Notes: generated from the sequence alone by a model not told the origin. A stretch of 64,000 nucleotides of DNA from Marinomonas phaeophyticola (GCF_026966905.1 NZ_JAPUBN010000011.1:62001-126000), one strand, 5' to 3'; positions 10,801 to 20,038 are shown, numbered from the stretch's first letter. Numbers and translations are program-made.

Positions 10801-11295
10801 AAGGGGTTCTTACCCCGTCAGTACTTTGTGTTAAATAATCATTACCGTACTTTTGATCAAAAATGGCAAAAAATACAAACAACTTTATTCAGTCATGATG
10901 AGCTTGCTACACAATTCTTTATTCGAGCCAAATCCATGACACCAGATTTAATCCGTTTTTCTTTAAATGGTGAAAGTTCTTTGTTCAGTTATACCAATGG
11001 TCCAACCTTATGGAAGCGTTTGGAATGGCCTACGCCTACGGCTCAAGATGAGCAAATCACTCTGGAGCTAGTGAATAGAAAAAACACTCGTTATCGCCAA
11101 AGTGTCTCAGGTTATTGGAATTGGTTTAGAGTTGCTGATTTAATGAGAAGTTCTCGTCAATTTGGCACTAAAGATGCTCTATTAAGCTTTACCTATGATA
11201 AGAGCACGGTTGAATTATTAATAAAGTCTGAGCTTGAATATAATCCGTTCTCACCAAACTTCTTTGCTGGGATAGTTGTGCCAGAGCGATTGTGA
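7877..11295 (+). CDS. tssM: T6SS inner-membrane protein TssM (IcmF family), frameshift near the 5' end
   Basis: The body is open from 7921 to 11295 (1124 codons), but the natural start is the ATG at 7877. An A7 run at 7880-7886 puts that ATG out of frame; one extra A gives MKKNRAFIAAIL and joins the two frames, for about 1139 residues. Two membrane segments lie near the N-terminus and a third is near residue 415; the rest is the large periplasmic domain that contacts TssJ. The cytoplasmic domain keeps the PWYFFISD segment seen before Walker A in TssM proteins, but the following residues (QGHESQSI) lack the GxxxxGK(S/T) loop. A short VQKEE tandem repeat lies at 10205-10245. The single-base gap is probably a sequencing undercall. 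Confidence 0.9.
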
Positions 11296-11298
11296 TGG

Positions 11299-12039
11299 AT
11301 GTTTGATTTAGATACATGGTTATCGTCTCAAGAAGATTATGAAAAAGCCGTATTGTTGGGGAAAAAAAGCGCAAAACTCTCTCTTAATAATACGGCTGTT
11401 CACAAGTTGAAATGGGGCCTTGACCAAAAGGATGACTATTTTCTAAGGAAAGAGGCTGTTTGGCTGAAACGTATTCACCCTCATTCATTTTTTATACATA
11501 GTCTAATTTATGAAGGTCAATTTTTACTGTTATTGGAATATATTCACGGTGAAAGCTTGTCGAAGGTGCTGCAAGGCTCAAAGCAAAGGTCTTTATTTAC
11601 GGCTAATAAACGAGCTCAATTTCTTCAATCCTTATTTGAAAGTGTAAAAGAGCTGCATGAACGAGGTATTGTTCATGGCGACTTAAAAGCCGCGAATGTG
11701 ATTCTAGTAAATGAAACGGAAGCACGATTAATTGACTTTGCCGCAGCGAGTTGGATTGGGTCTGATAATACAATTAAGCCCTATATAATGAGAACGCCGA
11801 GTTATGCGCTGCCTGAGTCTATAGAGCAAGCCAAGGTGCTTGCGATAATTGATTGGTATGCATTTTTTATTATTTTCGATTTGCTGCATTTCATGACGCC
11901 TGTAACGCTTAAAACGCATTCTTTATCGGATTATATCGCCTTCCATGATAAACAACTGGCAGAATCCCTTGTTGAGCTTGAAATAAAGCAACAGTTAAAA
12001 CAGAAGCTTGACGAAGTACAATATTATTTCAGAACATAA
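11299..12039 (+). CDS. T6SS-linked Ser/Thr protein kinase-like protein
   Basis: A 246-residue protein with a kinase C-lobe: HGDLKAANVIL catalytic loop (Asp and Asn present) and LIDFAAAS in place of the usual DFG. The N-lobe is short and shows no clear glycine-rich loop, although FLRKEAVWLKRI and FLLLLEYIHGESL resemble the helix C and hinge regions. It is soluble, without the membrane segment of PpkA. It starts four bases after tssM and ends the operon, so it probably acts on the T6SS, perhaps by phosphorylating the FHA protein encoded at 4004-4990. No PppA-type phosphatase gene is in the window. Catalytic activity is uncertain because of the DFA and missing G-loop. Confidence 0.75.
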   Translation: MFDLDTWLSSQEDYEKAVLLGKKSAKLSLNNTAVHKLKWGLDQKDDYFLRKEAVWLKRIHPHSFFIHSLIYEGQFLLLLEYIHGESLSKVLQGSKQRSLFTANKRAQFLQSLFESVKELHERGIVHGDLKAANVILVNETEARLIDFAAASWIGSDNTIKPYIMRTPSYALPESIEQAKVLAIIDWYAFFIIFDLLHFMTPVTLKTHSLSDYIAFHDKQLAESLVELEIKQQLKQKLDEVQYYFRT

Positions 12040-12040
12040 A

Positions 12041-12087
12041 AAAGCCCCAAAATATAGTAACTATGTCACTATGATTTTAGGGCTTTT
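12041..12087. terminator. Bidirectional terminator between the T6SS and TRAP operons
   Basis: An inverted repeat pairs AAAGCCCCAAAAT with ATTTTAGGGCTTTT, leaving one unpaired C. A-rich and T-rich flanks suit termination in both directions. It lies between the convergent kinase gene and dctM. Confidence 0.8.
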
Positions 12088-12103
12088 ATGTCGCTGTAAT
12101 AAG

Positions 12104-13717
12104 TTAATTCACTATTTCAGGACCCATTATTGCGTAAGGAAGCGTTGTTGATAGTGCTGGAATATAGGTTATCAATATTAAGAACACCATTAAAACGGCT
12201 ACAAAAGGCATAGCCGCTTTCACAACTCTTGATAAACTCATGCCTGTAATCCCTGATGTGACGAAGAGGTTCAAGCCGATTGGCGGTGTAATCATACCAA
12301 TCTCCATGTTTACCACCATCATGATACCTAGGTGAATAGGATCCACGCCTAATTCCATGGCAATAGGGAAAACCACTGGCGCGACAATGACGAGTAAACC
12401 TGAAGGCTCCATAAACTGCCCACCGATCAATAATAAAATATTGACCGCAATTAAGAAGGTAAACCAGTTAAAACCAGCGCCTAACATCCATTCTGTAATC
12501 ATCTGTGGAATACGTTCTGAAGACAACGTATGTGCGAACAAGAAGGCATTGGCGATAATGAACATCAACATGATGGTCGTTTTCGTACCTTCAAACATCA
12601 CTTTACGAGACTCATCACCAAATAAGGCCGGGAAGAAGCTACGTCCCATAATGCTTAGGTTACGTCCCCATATTGGTAGACCCGCTAATAAGCATGCAGG
12701 AATAGATGTGTTGAGACTCTTTCCTCTCATAAACACATAGAAGATGGCTATGCCAATCGACATAATCAATCCCCAGATTGCTCTGTCGCCACCAGTAATA
12801 CTTTCACTATCGGCAAGAGCAAAGAAGGACAAAATTTCCCACACTAAGAAAAATGAAACTCCGTATACCAAACCGCTAAAACCTACCTTAGCGACTTTAG
12901 AGTCAGATTCAAGCACCCATGGGGTTTCTTTTAATGGCCCCATATCACGGTAAACAAAGAGAGCGATAAACATGGAGTAAATTGCAGCGACAACCGCGGC
13001 TTCTGTTGGTGTAAATACACCACCGTAAATACCACCCATAATGATGACAATTAAAAATAACCCCCAGCCAGCCTCTTTACCGCCACGTATAATCGCGCCA
13101 AAGCCTTTCCATTCTTCAGAAGGTAAGCCTTTGATACGAGCAACAACATAAATAGCCAGCATGAGCATCCCACCGGCCATTAAACCAGGAATAACCCCCG
13201 CTAAGAACATACGGCCCACAGATACATCCGTTGCGGCCGCATAAACGACCATAACAATAGAAGGTGGAATGAGTATGCCTAAAGTACCTGCATTGGCAAT
13301 GATACCTGCTGCAAACTCTTTTGAATAACCCACTTGTTGCATTCCGGCAATGGCGATAGTTCCGATAGCGACTACGGTTGCTGGAGATGAGCCAGATAAG
13401 GCCGCAAACATCATGCAAGCCAGAACCGATGCCATCGCAAGACCACCTCTAAAATGACCAACACTGGCGATTGCAAAATTAATCAAACGCTTCGCAACAC
13501 CACCTGTAGACATATAAGATGAGGCGACAATAAAAAATGGGATAGCTAAAAGGGTGTAGTGAGTACCTACTCCAAATAACGAAATGGCGACGGATGAAAG
13601 TGAATCATCAGAGAAAAACGTGATGAATAGAATAGAGGATAGCCCCAAAGATATACCAACAGGTAAACCTATAAATAATAGAGCGAGTACTAAAACGAAT
13701 AAAAGAATGGATTCCAC
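12104..13717 (-). CDS. dctM: TRAP transporter large permease DctM
   Basis: A 537-residue polytopic membrane protein of the TRAP large-subunit (DctM) family, which carries out Na+-coupled uptake of a solute delivered by the DctP-type binding protein. Family segments include IPFFIVASSYMSTGG, SGSSPATVVAIGTI and PPSIVMVVYAAATDVS. It is about 100 residues longer than usual: an extra hydrophobic insertion of roughly 110 residues lies near residues 265-375. The start is GTG at 13717, preceded by AGGAGAG. It follows dctQ with an 18-base gap. The substrate cannot be read from sequence; most relatives carry C4-dicarboxylates or other organic acids. Confidence 0.9.
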   Translation of the reverse strand: MESILLFVLVLALLFIGLPVGISLGLSSILFITFFSDDSLSSVAISLFGVGTHYTLLAIPFFIVASSYMSTGGVAKRLINFAIASVGHFRGGLAMASVLACMMFAALSGSSPATVVAIGTIAIAGMQQVGYSKEFAAGIIANAGTLGILIPPSIVMVVYAAATDVSVGRMFLAGVIPGLMAGGMLMLAIYVVARIKGLPSEEWKGFGAIIRGGKEAGWGLFLIVIIMGGIYGGVFTPTEAAVVAAIYSMFIALFVYRDMGPLKETPWVLESDSKVAKVGFSGLVYGVSFFLVWEILSFFALADSESITGGDRAIWGLIMSIGIAIFYVFMRGKSLNTSIPACLLAGLPIWGRNLSIMGRSFFPALFGDESRKVMFEGTKTTIMLMFIIANAFLFAHTLSSERIPQMITEWMLGAGFNWFTFLIAVNILLLIGGQFMEPSGLLVIVAPVVFPIAMELGVDPIHLGIMMVVNMEIGMITPPIGLNLFVTSGITGMSLSRVVKAAMPFVAVLMVFLILITYIPALSTTLPYAIMGPEIVN

Positions 13718-13735
13718 AATGCTCTCCTAACAGGC

Positions 13736-14413
13736 TTAGTCTTTAAGGACGTTTTTATTTTCTTCGACTAGGTCTTGCGCTTCATGCCCACTAATAAGCA
13801 TGGTGCGTTTGCCTGACAAAATCTCTAAGAAGGCTTGAATGGAGCGATAAGATAAGAGCGCCAAACTAACGGGTAAGATGATTAACACTAACCAACGCTG
13901 AACTCGTGGTCGGATGTCGAACATATCTTGAATAAAAATAGGGTAACGGAGTTCTTCTGTACCTATTCCGATTTTGAACATTTTTGCCCAGTACTCAATG
14001 GCTCCGCCACGCACTTCGGCTCCAAGCAAGGCTAACCAGGTTGAATCGAGAAGAATTAATCCATAAAGGCAGGCACAAGCGGCCCCAAATAAAGACAAGG
14101 CTTTCGTTATATGAGGTGGAACGGCATTTAATACGATATCCACACCTAAGTGAATCCCCGTTTTAATACCATAGCTCATTCCTAAAAGGATCAACCATGA
14201 GAAGGCTAGGGTGTTAAATTCTAGAGCTGCTGACCAGCCAGTATTAAACCCATAACGAGCGATAACCTGTCCAAAAGAAACAGCCATAATAGACGCAAGA
14301 ATAATAATCATCAGATTTTCTTCAAAACGTTCCATTTTTTTCGGATAGGCTTTTTCTAACCCCCAAATAATGGCAATTAAGATAAGCAAATAAATGTGAG
14401 GCCAGTACGCCAT
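13736..14413 (-). CDS. dctQ: TRAP transporter small permease DctQ
   Basis: A 225-residue membrane protein with four predicted membrane segments, typical of TRAP small subunits; TGWSAALEFNTLAFSWLILLG and KTGIHLGVDIVL are family-like stretches. A loop of about 60 residues between the third and fourth segments is longer than usual. It pairs with the DctM encoded at 12104-13717. The ATG at 14413 has AGGAGA upstream. Confidence 0.88.
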   Translation of the reverse strand: MAYWPHIYLLILIAIIWGLEKAYPKKMERFEENLMIIILASIMAVSFGQVIARYGFNTGWSAALEFNTLAFSWLILLGMSYGIKTGIHLGVDIVLNAVPPHITKALSLFGAACACLYGLILLDSTWLALLGAEVRGGAIEYWAKMFKIGIGTEELRYPIFIQDMFDIRPRVQRWLVLIILPVSLALLSYRSIQAFLEILSGKRTMLISGHEAQDLVEENKNVLKD

Positions 14414-14534
14414 GAGAATGTCTCCTGCACGATAAACAACATTTATGATGAATCAATATGATGTCAGTCGTTCACTGTATAAGTAGAACGCAATAGCGTT
14501 GCTTAAGAGTGTTTGGTAAATAATAAGGTGAGAA

Positions 14535-14564
14535 TGATAGGGTTGGTTATAAAACCAACCCTAT
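14535..14564 (-). other. Strong intercistronic hairpin between dctP and dctQ
   Basis: A perfect 13-base-pair stem (GATAGGGTTGGTT with its complement) closed by a four-base loop, in the 178-base gap after dctP. A second small dyad, AATGAGT with ACTCATT, follows the dctP stop at about 14569-14588. No long T run follows on the minus strand, so it fits a partial terminator or 3' mRNA stabiliser that would let the binding protein be made in excess over the permeases. Confidence 0.7.
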
Positions 14565-14591
14565 CCATTAATGAGTATTAACACTCATTGA

Positions 14592-15584
14592 TTACGCTTT
14601 TGCGGCTGACTCGATGAGTTGTTTACCGATATCTCTTTCAAACTCGGACCAAACCGGTTTCATAGTACTCACCCATTCTTCACGTTGTGCTGGTGTCAGT
14701 ACGTTAATTTTACCGCCAGCTTTTAAGATATTTTCTCTGTTAGCTGCTTCTGCCGCTTTAACGGATAGGTTGGCGGCTTGTGTGACTTCATCGGCAATTT
14801 GTACAAATTGAGCGCGAACATCATCATCTAACCCTTCTAAAAACTCAGAAGATGTCATAAACAAATAAGCAAGTAACTGGTGATTTGTTTCTGTTACGCT
14901 GTCTTGGACTTCATAGAATTTCTTAGTGTAAATATTAGACCAAGTGTTTTCTTGACCGTCTACAACACCTGTTTGTAGGGCACCATAGACTTCAGAGAAA
15001 GACATGGCCTGTGGTGATGCACCCATAGCACTGATCATTTTTTTCGCTACGTCAGACGTTTGAACTCGAAATTTCATGCCTTCTGCATCGCTTGGAACAA
15101 TCAAAGGTTTCTTCGCTGAAAAGTATTTCATTCCAGACATCCAATAACCTAGCCCAACAAAACCAACAGAGTCTTTCATTTCATTTAAAAGACCTTTACC
15201 TGCTTGTGATTGAGTAAAACGAATCGCGGCGTCCATATCTTTGAAGATAAATGGTAGGTCAAAGACACCATATTTTTCTGAATAAGAACCGAACTTAGAA
15301 AGAGACGGTGCCAATAACTGAACATCACCTAGCAATAATGCCTCTAACTCTTTAGAGTCACCAAATAGCGTTGAGTTAGGGAAAACCTCAATACATAGTT
15401 TGCCGTTCATTTCTTTATTAACACGTTCAGCTAAGCTATTTGCAGCAACCACTTTAGGGTGAGTTGTTCCACCTGTTACATGGCTAAATTTAGCAACTAC
15501 TTCGCCTGGATCGCAATTAGCTGACACAGTACCAGCGGCAAGAGTTAAAGCGGCGGTAGTAAGAGTAAGGCTGATTTTTTTCAT
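14592..15584 (-). CDS. dctP: TRAP transporter substrate-binding protein DctP
   Basis: A 330-residue periplasmic protein with a signal peptide ending near LAAGTVSA. It has the TRAP binding-protein hallmarks: FSHVTGGTTHPKVVAA, the LCIEVFPNSTLFGDSKELEALLLGD segment, and MKFRVQTSDVAKKMISAMGASPQAMSFSEVYGALQTGVVDGQENTW, containing the arginine that usually pairs with a carboxylate group. It is first in the dctP-dctQ-dctM operon. The DctP (C4-dicarboxylate) subfamily is likely, but the ligand is not proven. The nearby GntR/FCD regulator (17993-18676) is a candidate controller. Confidence 0.92.
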   Translation of the reverse strand: MKKISLTLTTAALTLAAGTVSANCDPGEVVAKFSHVTGGTTHPKVVAANSLAERVNKEMNGKLCIEVFPNSTLFGDSKELEALLLGDVQLLAPSLSKFGSYSEKYGVFDLPFIFKDMDAAIRFTQSQAGKGLLNEMKDSVGFVGLGYWMSGMKYFSAKKPLIVPSDAEGMKFRVQTSDVAKKMISAMGASPQAMSFSEVYGALQTGVVDGQENTWSNIYTKKFYEVQDSVTETNHQLLAYLFMTSSEFLEGLDDDVRAQFVQIADEVTQAANLSVKAAEAANRENILKAGGKINVLTPAQREEWVSTMKPVWSEFERDIGKQLIESAAKA

Positions 15585-15828
15585 TGTTATATAGCTCCAA
15601 GTTCGATCATTATTATTGTTTTGCTTTCTATTAATAAAATAGGTTTTCTTAGCAATTCGAAAAACATTTTCATACTGGTTAAAGCATAAATGATGCCAGA
15701 TCTTCTGTTTTCTTGTAACATGTTGTTTTTATTTAAAAAATAAATATTTCCGTGATGATAAAAACGACTGCTTCACTAAATTTGGCGGTATTACATCTAC
15801 TATTTTACACATATGGGTGGAAAACCGC

Positions 15829-17904
15829 CTATTTTAAAAAAGCAGAGAGTGTCTTTTTTACTTTTTCAATAAATTGTTTTTTTGATTGGTAAGGATGACT
15901 GTGTTCAGAAATTTTTCCAAGTGCAAGATCGCATAAGTAGATATGGTCTGGGTTTGTTACATTAAGACATTTTGTTTTTATTAACTGAATGATAAAGCGT
16001 GTTAATTGAGGCCGGATGCTGGAAAGAGGGCGATGTTTCTCAATGAACAATCTGATGTCTCTACCGTCACGCTCTAAATAGGGATAAGTAGATTCTGACA
16101 TGGTTTCGTATGGAGAATAAAAAATTGAAATAATTAATTCTGCAGTAAGGTCCTGAGTGCCCAGTAACGCGGTAATATAGAAGTTTTCTTGGAAGTCAAA
16201 GTGCCACTTTTTAATGGTTGTCTTAGCCTTCAAAGATAACCCTTTGGCCATCATTATGGAATAATTCCCACTAGACTGATCCTTAGCGTTACCAAGTCGA
16301 ACAATATGAAAACCATTCTTTTGCCAAAACTGTATCAACTCAGGTTGCGCTGAAAAACTTGTGCATAAAATGTCAATGTCTTGATTTGTTGCTAACCGCT
16401 CTATTTCAGTTAAAAGCTGTGAAGCGTACCCTTCCCCTTGATGCGTTGATAAGGTGGCGATGCGACTGACTCGCCAATATTTAAACTCTGCGGCAGAGAG
16501 CCATCCCTCGTGAGCTAATAGGGATTGTGGTAATAGGTGTCCTCTTGGCCTACGGGTTCCTTCAAGAATGGCTTGTCTTAATGATTCATCTATTGGGCCC
16601 TCTTGGGTCATTACCGCAATGGAGATAATCTGTGATGCTTCAAACCGAATGCAGGTGATAACACTAGGGTCATCCAGTAACCATCTTAAATCACTAGGTG
16701 AAGTTTGATAGTGAGCGCTTACAAGTAATCCGAAGGCGGTTTTTAATAAAGTAATATTGTTGAGCCACTCTTTACCTTTTATAAATAGATGTGTGCTAAT
16801 AGGCTCTTCAGCTAGAGGTTTTCGAGTAATAAGTGGGCTTTGATAAAGGCACAAGGTGTTATCAACCCAACGTTCCAGCGGGTCATTTTCTTTCCAGCGG
16901 ACGGGTTTATCGAGCGTGCATTCTAATAACTTAACCTGTGAATGTTTTACCTGTTTTAAAAAACGGATTCCAAACCCTCTGCCTCCAATCTCATATCCGT
17001 GATCGGTAGAAGAAAACACAATTCTAGGGTATAGAGTGAGTAAGGTCGCTAGAGTGGATACTGGAAAAGCAGCGGCTTCATCGACGATTAAACAATCGAT
17101 CGTTAAGGGTGAGAAAATAAGCTCGTCAATAGCATAAAAAGGCAGCGCTTTTTGGTGAGTCTTATACTTTTCGTAGTGAATTTTTAATGTCTTAACGGCT
17201 TCTTTTCTTGGTGCTGTAATGGCAATACGCCATCCTTCTGTTTCTAACTCGGCCGCTAAAATACCTTGGACAGTGGATTTTCCTCGGCCTCGATGAGCGG
17301 TCATGATAACAACAGCGGGTTCATGTTGTGTTAAATGCTTTTGTGTTGAGGTTAAGCTTTGTTGTTGTTGATCTGTTAATTGAAAGTGATCATTTACTTC
17401 GAAAATAGAAGGTAGTGGAGAGAAGAGGGTCTTATTATGTAAATAAGTGATCTTCATTGTATGGTTCGTGTCGATTTTCAATTGTTGCAATAAATAATGC
17501 TTGAAATAGGATACCTCAGATTCAGGAGTAAGGGGCCAGGGTAAGTATTTTTTAAGCTCTTGATCTGGAGTCGACATCCATGTAGATATATCAGATAAAC
17601 CGATTGCAAAGAGTCCACCCCCTCGAATGCAGCCAGAGGCGATCGCTAACCCATTGGCACAGATGCCTTGTTCAATATCAAATAAAATAGCATCGCTTGT
17701 TTTTCCTAATAATAAAGGTAACTTTTTAAAAGGATAAAAGGTGAACCTGCCGTTTTCTTGGCTACCTGACAAAATGTCATCAGGATTAGAACAGGTGACG
17801 ATAGGAGTATGGAAGTTTTTAGTGAGTTCATGAAAAGCGTTTAAACGTTCTTGAATTGAACCTATTAAAATATGGATATGCCGATGTTGGTGAATTGCGT
17901 GCAT
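15829..17904 (-). CDS. tmcA: tRNA(Met) cytidine acetyltransferase TmcA
   Basis: A 691-residue cytoplasmic enzyme that forms N4-acetylcytidine at the wobble position of elongator tRNA-Met, using ATP and acetyl-CoA. Domains in order: an N-terminal TmcA/DUF1726 domain, an RNA-helicase-like ATPase with a Walker A motif in TAHRGRGKSTV (about residue 208) and a DEAA box in DCLIVDEAAAFP, a GNAT acetyltransferase domain with RIATLSTHQGEGYASQLL (about residue 485), and a C-terminal tRNA-binding region. The start ATG has AGGAGA nine bases upstream. It is a stand-alone gene; a GGCGGT/ACCGCC dyad lies just past its stop. Confidence 0.95.
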   Translation of the reverse strand: MHAIHQHRHIHILIGSIQERLNAFHELTKNFHTPIVTCSNPDDILSGSQENGRFTFYPFKKLPLLLGKTSDAILFDIEQGICANGLAIASGCIRGGGLFAIGLSDISTWMSTPDQELKKYLPWPLTPESEVSYFKHYLLQQLKIDTNHTMKITYLHNKTLFSPLPSIFEVNDHFQLTDQQQQSLTSTQKHLTQHEPAVVIMTAHRGRGKSTVQGILAAELETEGWRIAITAPRKEAVKTLKIHYEKYKTHQKALPFYAIDELIFSPLTIDCLIVDEAAAFPVSTLATLLTLYPRIVFSSTDHGYEIGGRGFGIRFLKQVKHSQVKLLECTLDKPVRWKENDPLERWVDNTLCLYQSPLITRKPLAEEPISTHLFIKGKEWLNNITLLKTAFGLLVSAHYQTSPSDLRWLLDDPSVITCIRFEASQIISIAVMTQEGPIDESLRQAILEGTRRPRGHLLPQSLLAHEGWLSAAEFKYWRVSRIATLSTHQGEGYASQLLTEIERLATNQDIDILCTSFSAQPELIQFWQKNGFHIVRLGNAKDQSSGNYSIMMAKGLSLKAKTTIKKWHFDFQENFYITALLGTQDLTAELIISIFYSPYETMSESTYPYLERDGRDIRLFIEKHRPLSSIRPQLTRFIIQLIKTKCLNVTNPDHIYLCDLALGKISEHSHPYQSKKQFIEKVKKTLSAFLK

Positions 17905-17992
17905 AAAATCTCCTAATCAGATCACATGATACCTTGGTTAGGAGCGGCTCTAAAGCCAAATTTCTATCCTGATAAACGTAATATCGCACGAT

Positions 17993-18676
17993 TTAAATTG
18001 AGTTGGTTTGCTTTATCAGTGCTTTTTCTAGTACGTTTCGCGAGCGGCTAATATGGCGACGCATTAAAAGTTCGGCTAAATCAGCTTCTTTGTTGGCAAT
18101 GGCATCAAGAATGTTTCTATGTTCTCGGAGTGCTTGTTTTGGCTCAGGGCGAGATTCTGATGTTTGTTGTCGATACATACGAATCAGTGAATACAATTCA
18201 TTGATCAGTAATGAAATTAGTTTTGGATTACGACTTGCTTTAATAATACGATTATGAAAATCATAATTGCCTTCTTGATGGATGTAATGGTTCCCGTTAT
18301 TTGATGTTAAGTAGTCTTCGTGCTTATCGAGGAGCTCGTATAACTCCTTTAGTTCTTTATCTGAAATGTGTTCAACAGCCAGTCGAGCCGCCATACCCTC
18401 CAGAGATTCCCTTACCGAGAAAGTATGGATCATATCTTCAGTATTCAACTCAACCACGCGTGCGCCAATATTTGCGGCTCTGGTAACCAGCCCTAAGCCT
18501 TCTAGTGTTACAATGGCTTCTCTTAATGGACCACGAGATACGCCATATTTTTGAGCCAGTTCGGTTTCGAAAATTTTGCTGCCTTGTTTCAAGTCTCCTT
18601 GAATAATTGAGTGGCTAAGAGATGTGACGAGTTCTTCTGAAATGGTAAGGGTTTTAGACTTCTTAGAAGTTGACAT
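17993..18676 (-). CDS. GntR family regulator, FadR/FCD subfamily
   Basis: A 227-residue transcription factor. A winged helix-turn-helix occupies residues 10-75 (YGVSRGPLREAIVTLEGLGLV), followed by an all-helical FCD effector domain (about 85-215). Residues such as Asp and His in NYDFHNRIIKAS fit the metal-binding FCD type, which often senses carboxylates. It is transcribed on the minus strand upstream of tmcA and the TRAP operon, so control of the TRAP uptake genes is plausible, but no operator was identified. Confidence 0.85.
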   Translation of the reverse strand: MSTSKKSKTLTISEELVTSLSHSIIQGDLKQGSKIFETELAQKYGVSRGPLREAIVTLEGLGLVTRAANIGARVVELNTEDMIHTFSVRESLEGMAARLAVEHISDKELKELYELLDKHEDYLTSNNGNHYIHQEGNYDFHNRIIKASRNPKLISLLINELYSLIRMYRQQTSESRPEPKQALREHRNILDAIANKEADLAELLMRRHISRSRNVLEKALIKQTNSI

Positions 18677-18827
18677 GTCGTTCTCTTTTTTGTTGCGGGG
18701 TTGGAAAAAGCGATGACGTTAATTTACTGTTTTTTGTTTGATTTTCCTAGAACTAGATAAGAGTATTTAGGTTCTAAGTGGTTGTTGTAAGAAAAAATGC
18801 TAAAGTAATACTAAAGGAGTTTTAATA

Positions 18828-19091
18828 ATGAAGAAAATTAAGAATGAAGCGGCATTTGTAAAGAAAGCGGTACAGGTCGGAGAAAACTATGCGACCAAAC
18901 GAGGTTATGCGGGGTTTTCTCCAACGATGTCTGCAAATCAAAAAATTGAGGCATTATATCGCTTGCTAGTGTTGGATAAATTGATTGTACCTGTCCCTCC
19001 AGATAAAGAAGATTTGCAAAGTATGAAACATAAACTCGCTTTATGGATTCAAAAAGTGCTACCTGCAGACGACCCTATATTTAAAGAGTAA
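18828..19091 (+). CDS. Small conserved protein, probably DUF5062
   Basis: An 87-residue, soluble, Lys-rich protein. The pattern MKKIKNEAAFVKKAVQVG at the start and MKHKLALWIQKVLPADDP near the end resembles small uncharacterised gammaproteobacterial proteins that I recall as DUF5062; no function is known. AAGGAG lies upstream of the ATG. It is 10 bases ahead of the peroxidase gene and may share its promoter. Confidence 0.65.
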   Translation: MKKIKNEAAFVKKAVQVGENYATKRGYAGFSPTMSANQKIEALYRLLVLDKLIVPVPPDKEDLQSMKHKLALWIQKVLPADDPIFKE

Positions 19092-19101
19092 ATAAATCTT
19101 T

Positions 19102-20037
19102 ATGATTAAATATATTGTCGCCTTGATAGTCATACCTATTTTTTCTGTTCATGCACGAGAAGAGTTTGCTATTACTCCAATCTCCTATCCTGATATTTCG
19201 AAAAAAATAGATCAGGTGATGTTAGGAAAATCATTATTTAATGACCCTATATTATTCGACAATGGTAAGAGTTGTGCCGGGTGTCATCTATTTTCTTATG
19301 GCGGCGCCTTTCCTTCAGCGTTAGGAGCCCCTGAACAGGCAAGAAAAATCAATGTGCCGACGGTCTTTAATACTTCATTAAACTTTAGATGGCATTGGGA
19401 TGGAGAGTATAAATCTCTTGAAGAGCACGTAGATAATACAATTAAAATTGAATCCAGCTCATATGACACGGCATGGGAGCTCTTGTTGCAGCGTTTAGAG
19501 GATAATGTCAATTATAAAAAACGCTTCAAACAAACCTATGGTGAAATATCTAAAAAACATGTACTTAATTCAATCGTTGAATATGAAAAGGCACTTATTG
19601 CACCGTCCCTTTTTGACGATCATTTGAAGGGAAGTAGAAAATTATCTGCAGATGCTCTTAGAGGCTTCCACAAATTTCAGCGTTATGGATGTATATCATG
19701 TCACCAAGGAAAAAATATTGGTGGTAATATAATTGTGCCAATCGGAGTAATAAATAATTTTTTTGCGACTAAAAAACCACTGACACAAATTGATTATGGG
19801 CACTATAATGTGACAGGCAAAGAGCGTCACAAGTTTTATTTTAAAGTTCCTTCTCTTAGAAACGTTGCGCGCACGGCACCCTATTTTCATGATGGGTCAG
19901 CAGAGTCTCTAGAGAAAGCGGTTACAATGATGGCATTTTATCAATTAGGATTAGCGTTAGATACAAAGGATGTGGCTGATATTGTAAGCTTTTTAGAAAG
20001 TTTGTCTGGAGACCCTTTAACTGAATTAATGGAATAG
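19102..20037 (+). CDS. Di-haem cytochrome c peroxidase / MauG family protein
   Basis: A 311-residue periplasmic protein with a signal peptide (IVALIVIPIFSVHA). Two c-type haem attachment motifs are visible: CAGCH at residues 58-62 and CISCH at 197-201, plus the family segment LRNVARTAPYFHDGS. These place it in the bacterial cytochrome c peroxidase/MauG superfamily, whose members reduce hydrogen peroxide or carry out high-valent haem oxidation chemistry in the periplasm. It is followed after one base by a membrane diguanylate cyclase, which suggests a shared signalling role rather than a purely detoxifying one. Confidence 0.9.
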   Translation: MIKYIVALIVIPIFSVHAREEFAITPISYPDISKKIDQVMLGKSLFNDPILFDNGKSCAGCHLFSYGGAFPSALGAPEQARKINVPTVFNTSLNFRWHWDGEYKSLEEHVDNTIKIESSSYDTAWELLLQRLEDNVNYKKRFKQTYGEISKKHVLNSIVEYEKALIAPSLFDDHLKGSRKLSADALRGFHKFQRYGCISCHQGKNIGGNIIVPIGVINNFFATKKPLTQIDYGHYNVTGKERHKFYFKVPSLRNVARTAPYFHDGSAESLEKAVTMMAFYQLGLALDTKDVADIVSFLESLSGDPLTELME

Positions 20038-20038
20038 T

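Noticed and set aside
7921-11295. tssM starting at 7921 with an alternative start codon
   Set aside because: No ribosome site there; the ATG at 7877 with one extra A gives a normal TssM N-terminus.
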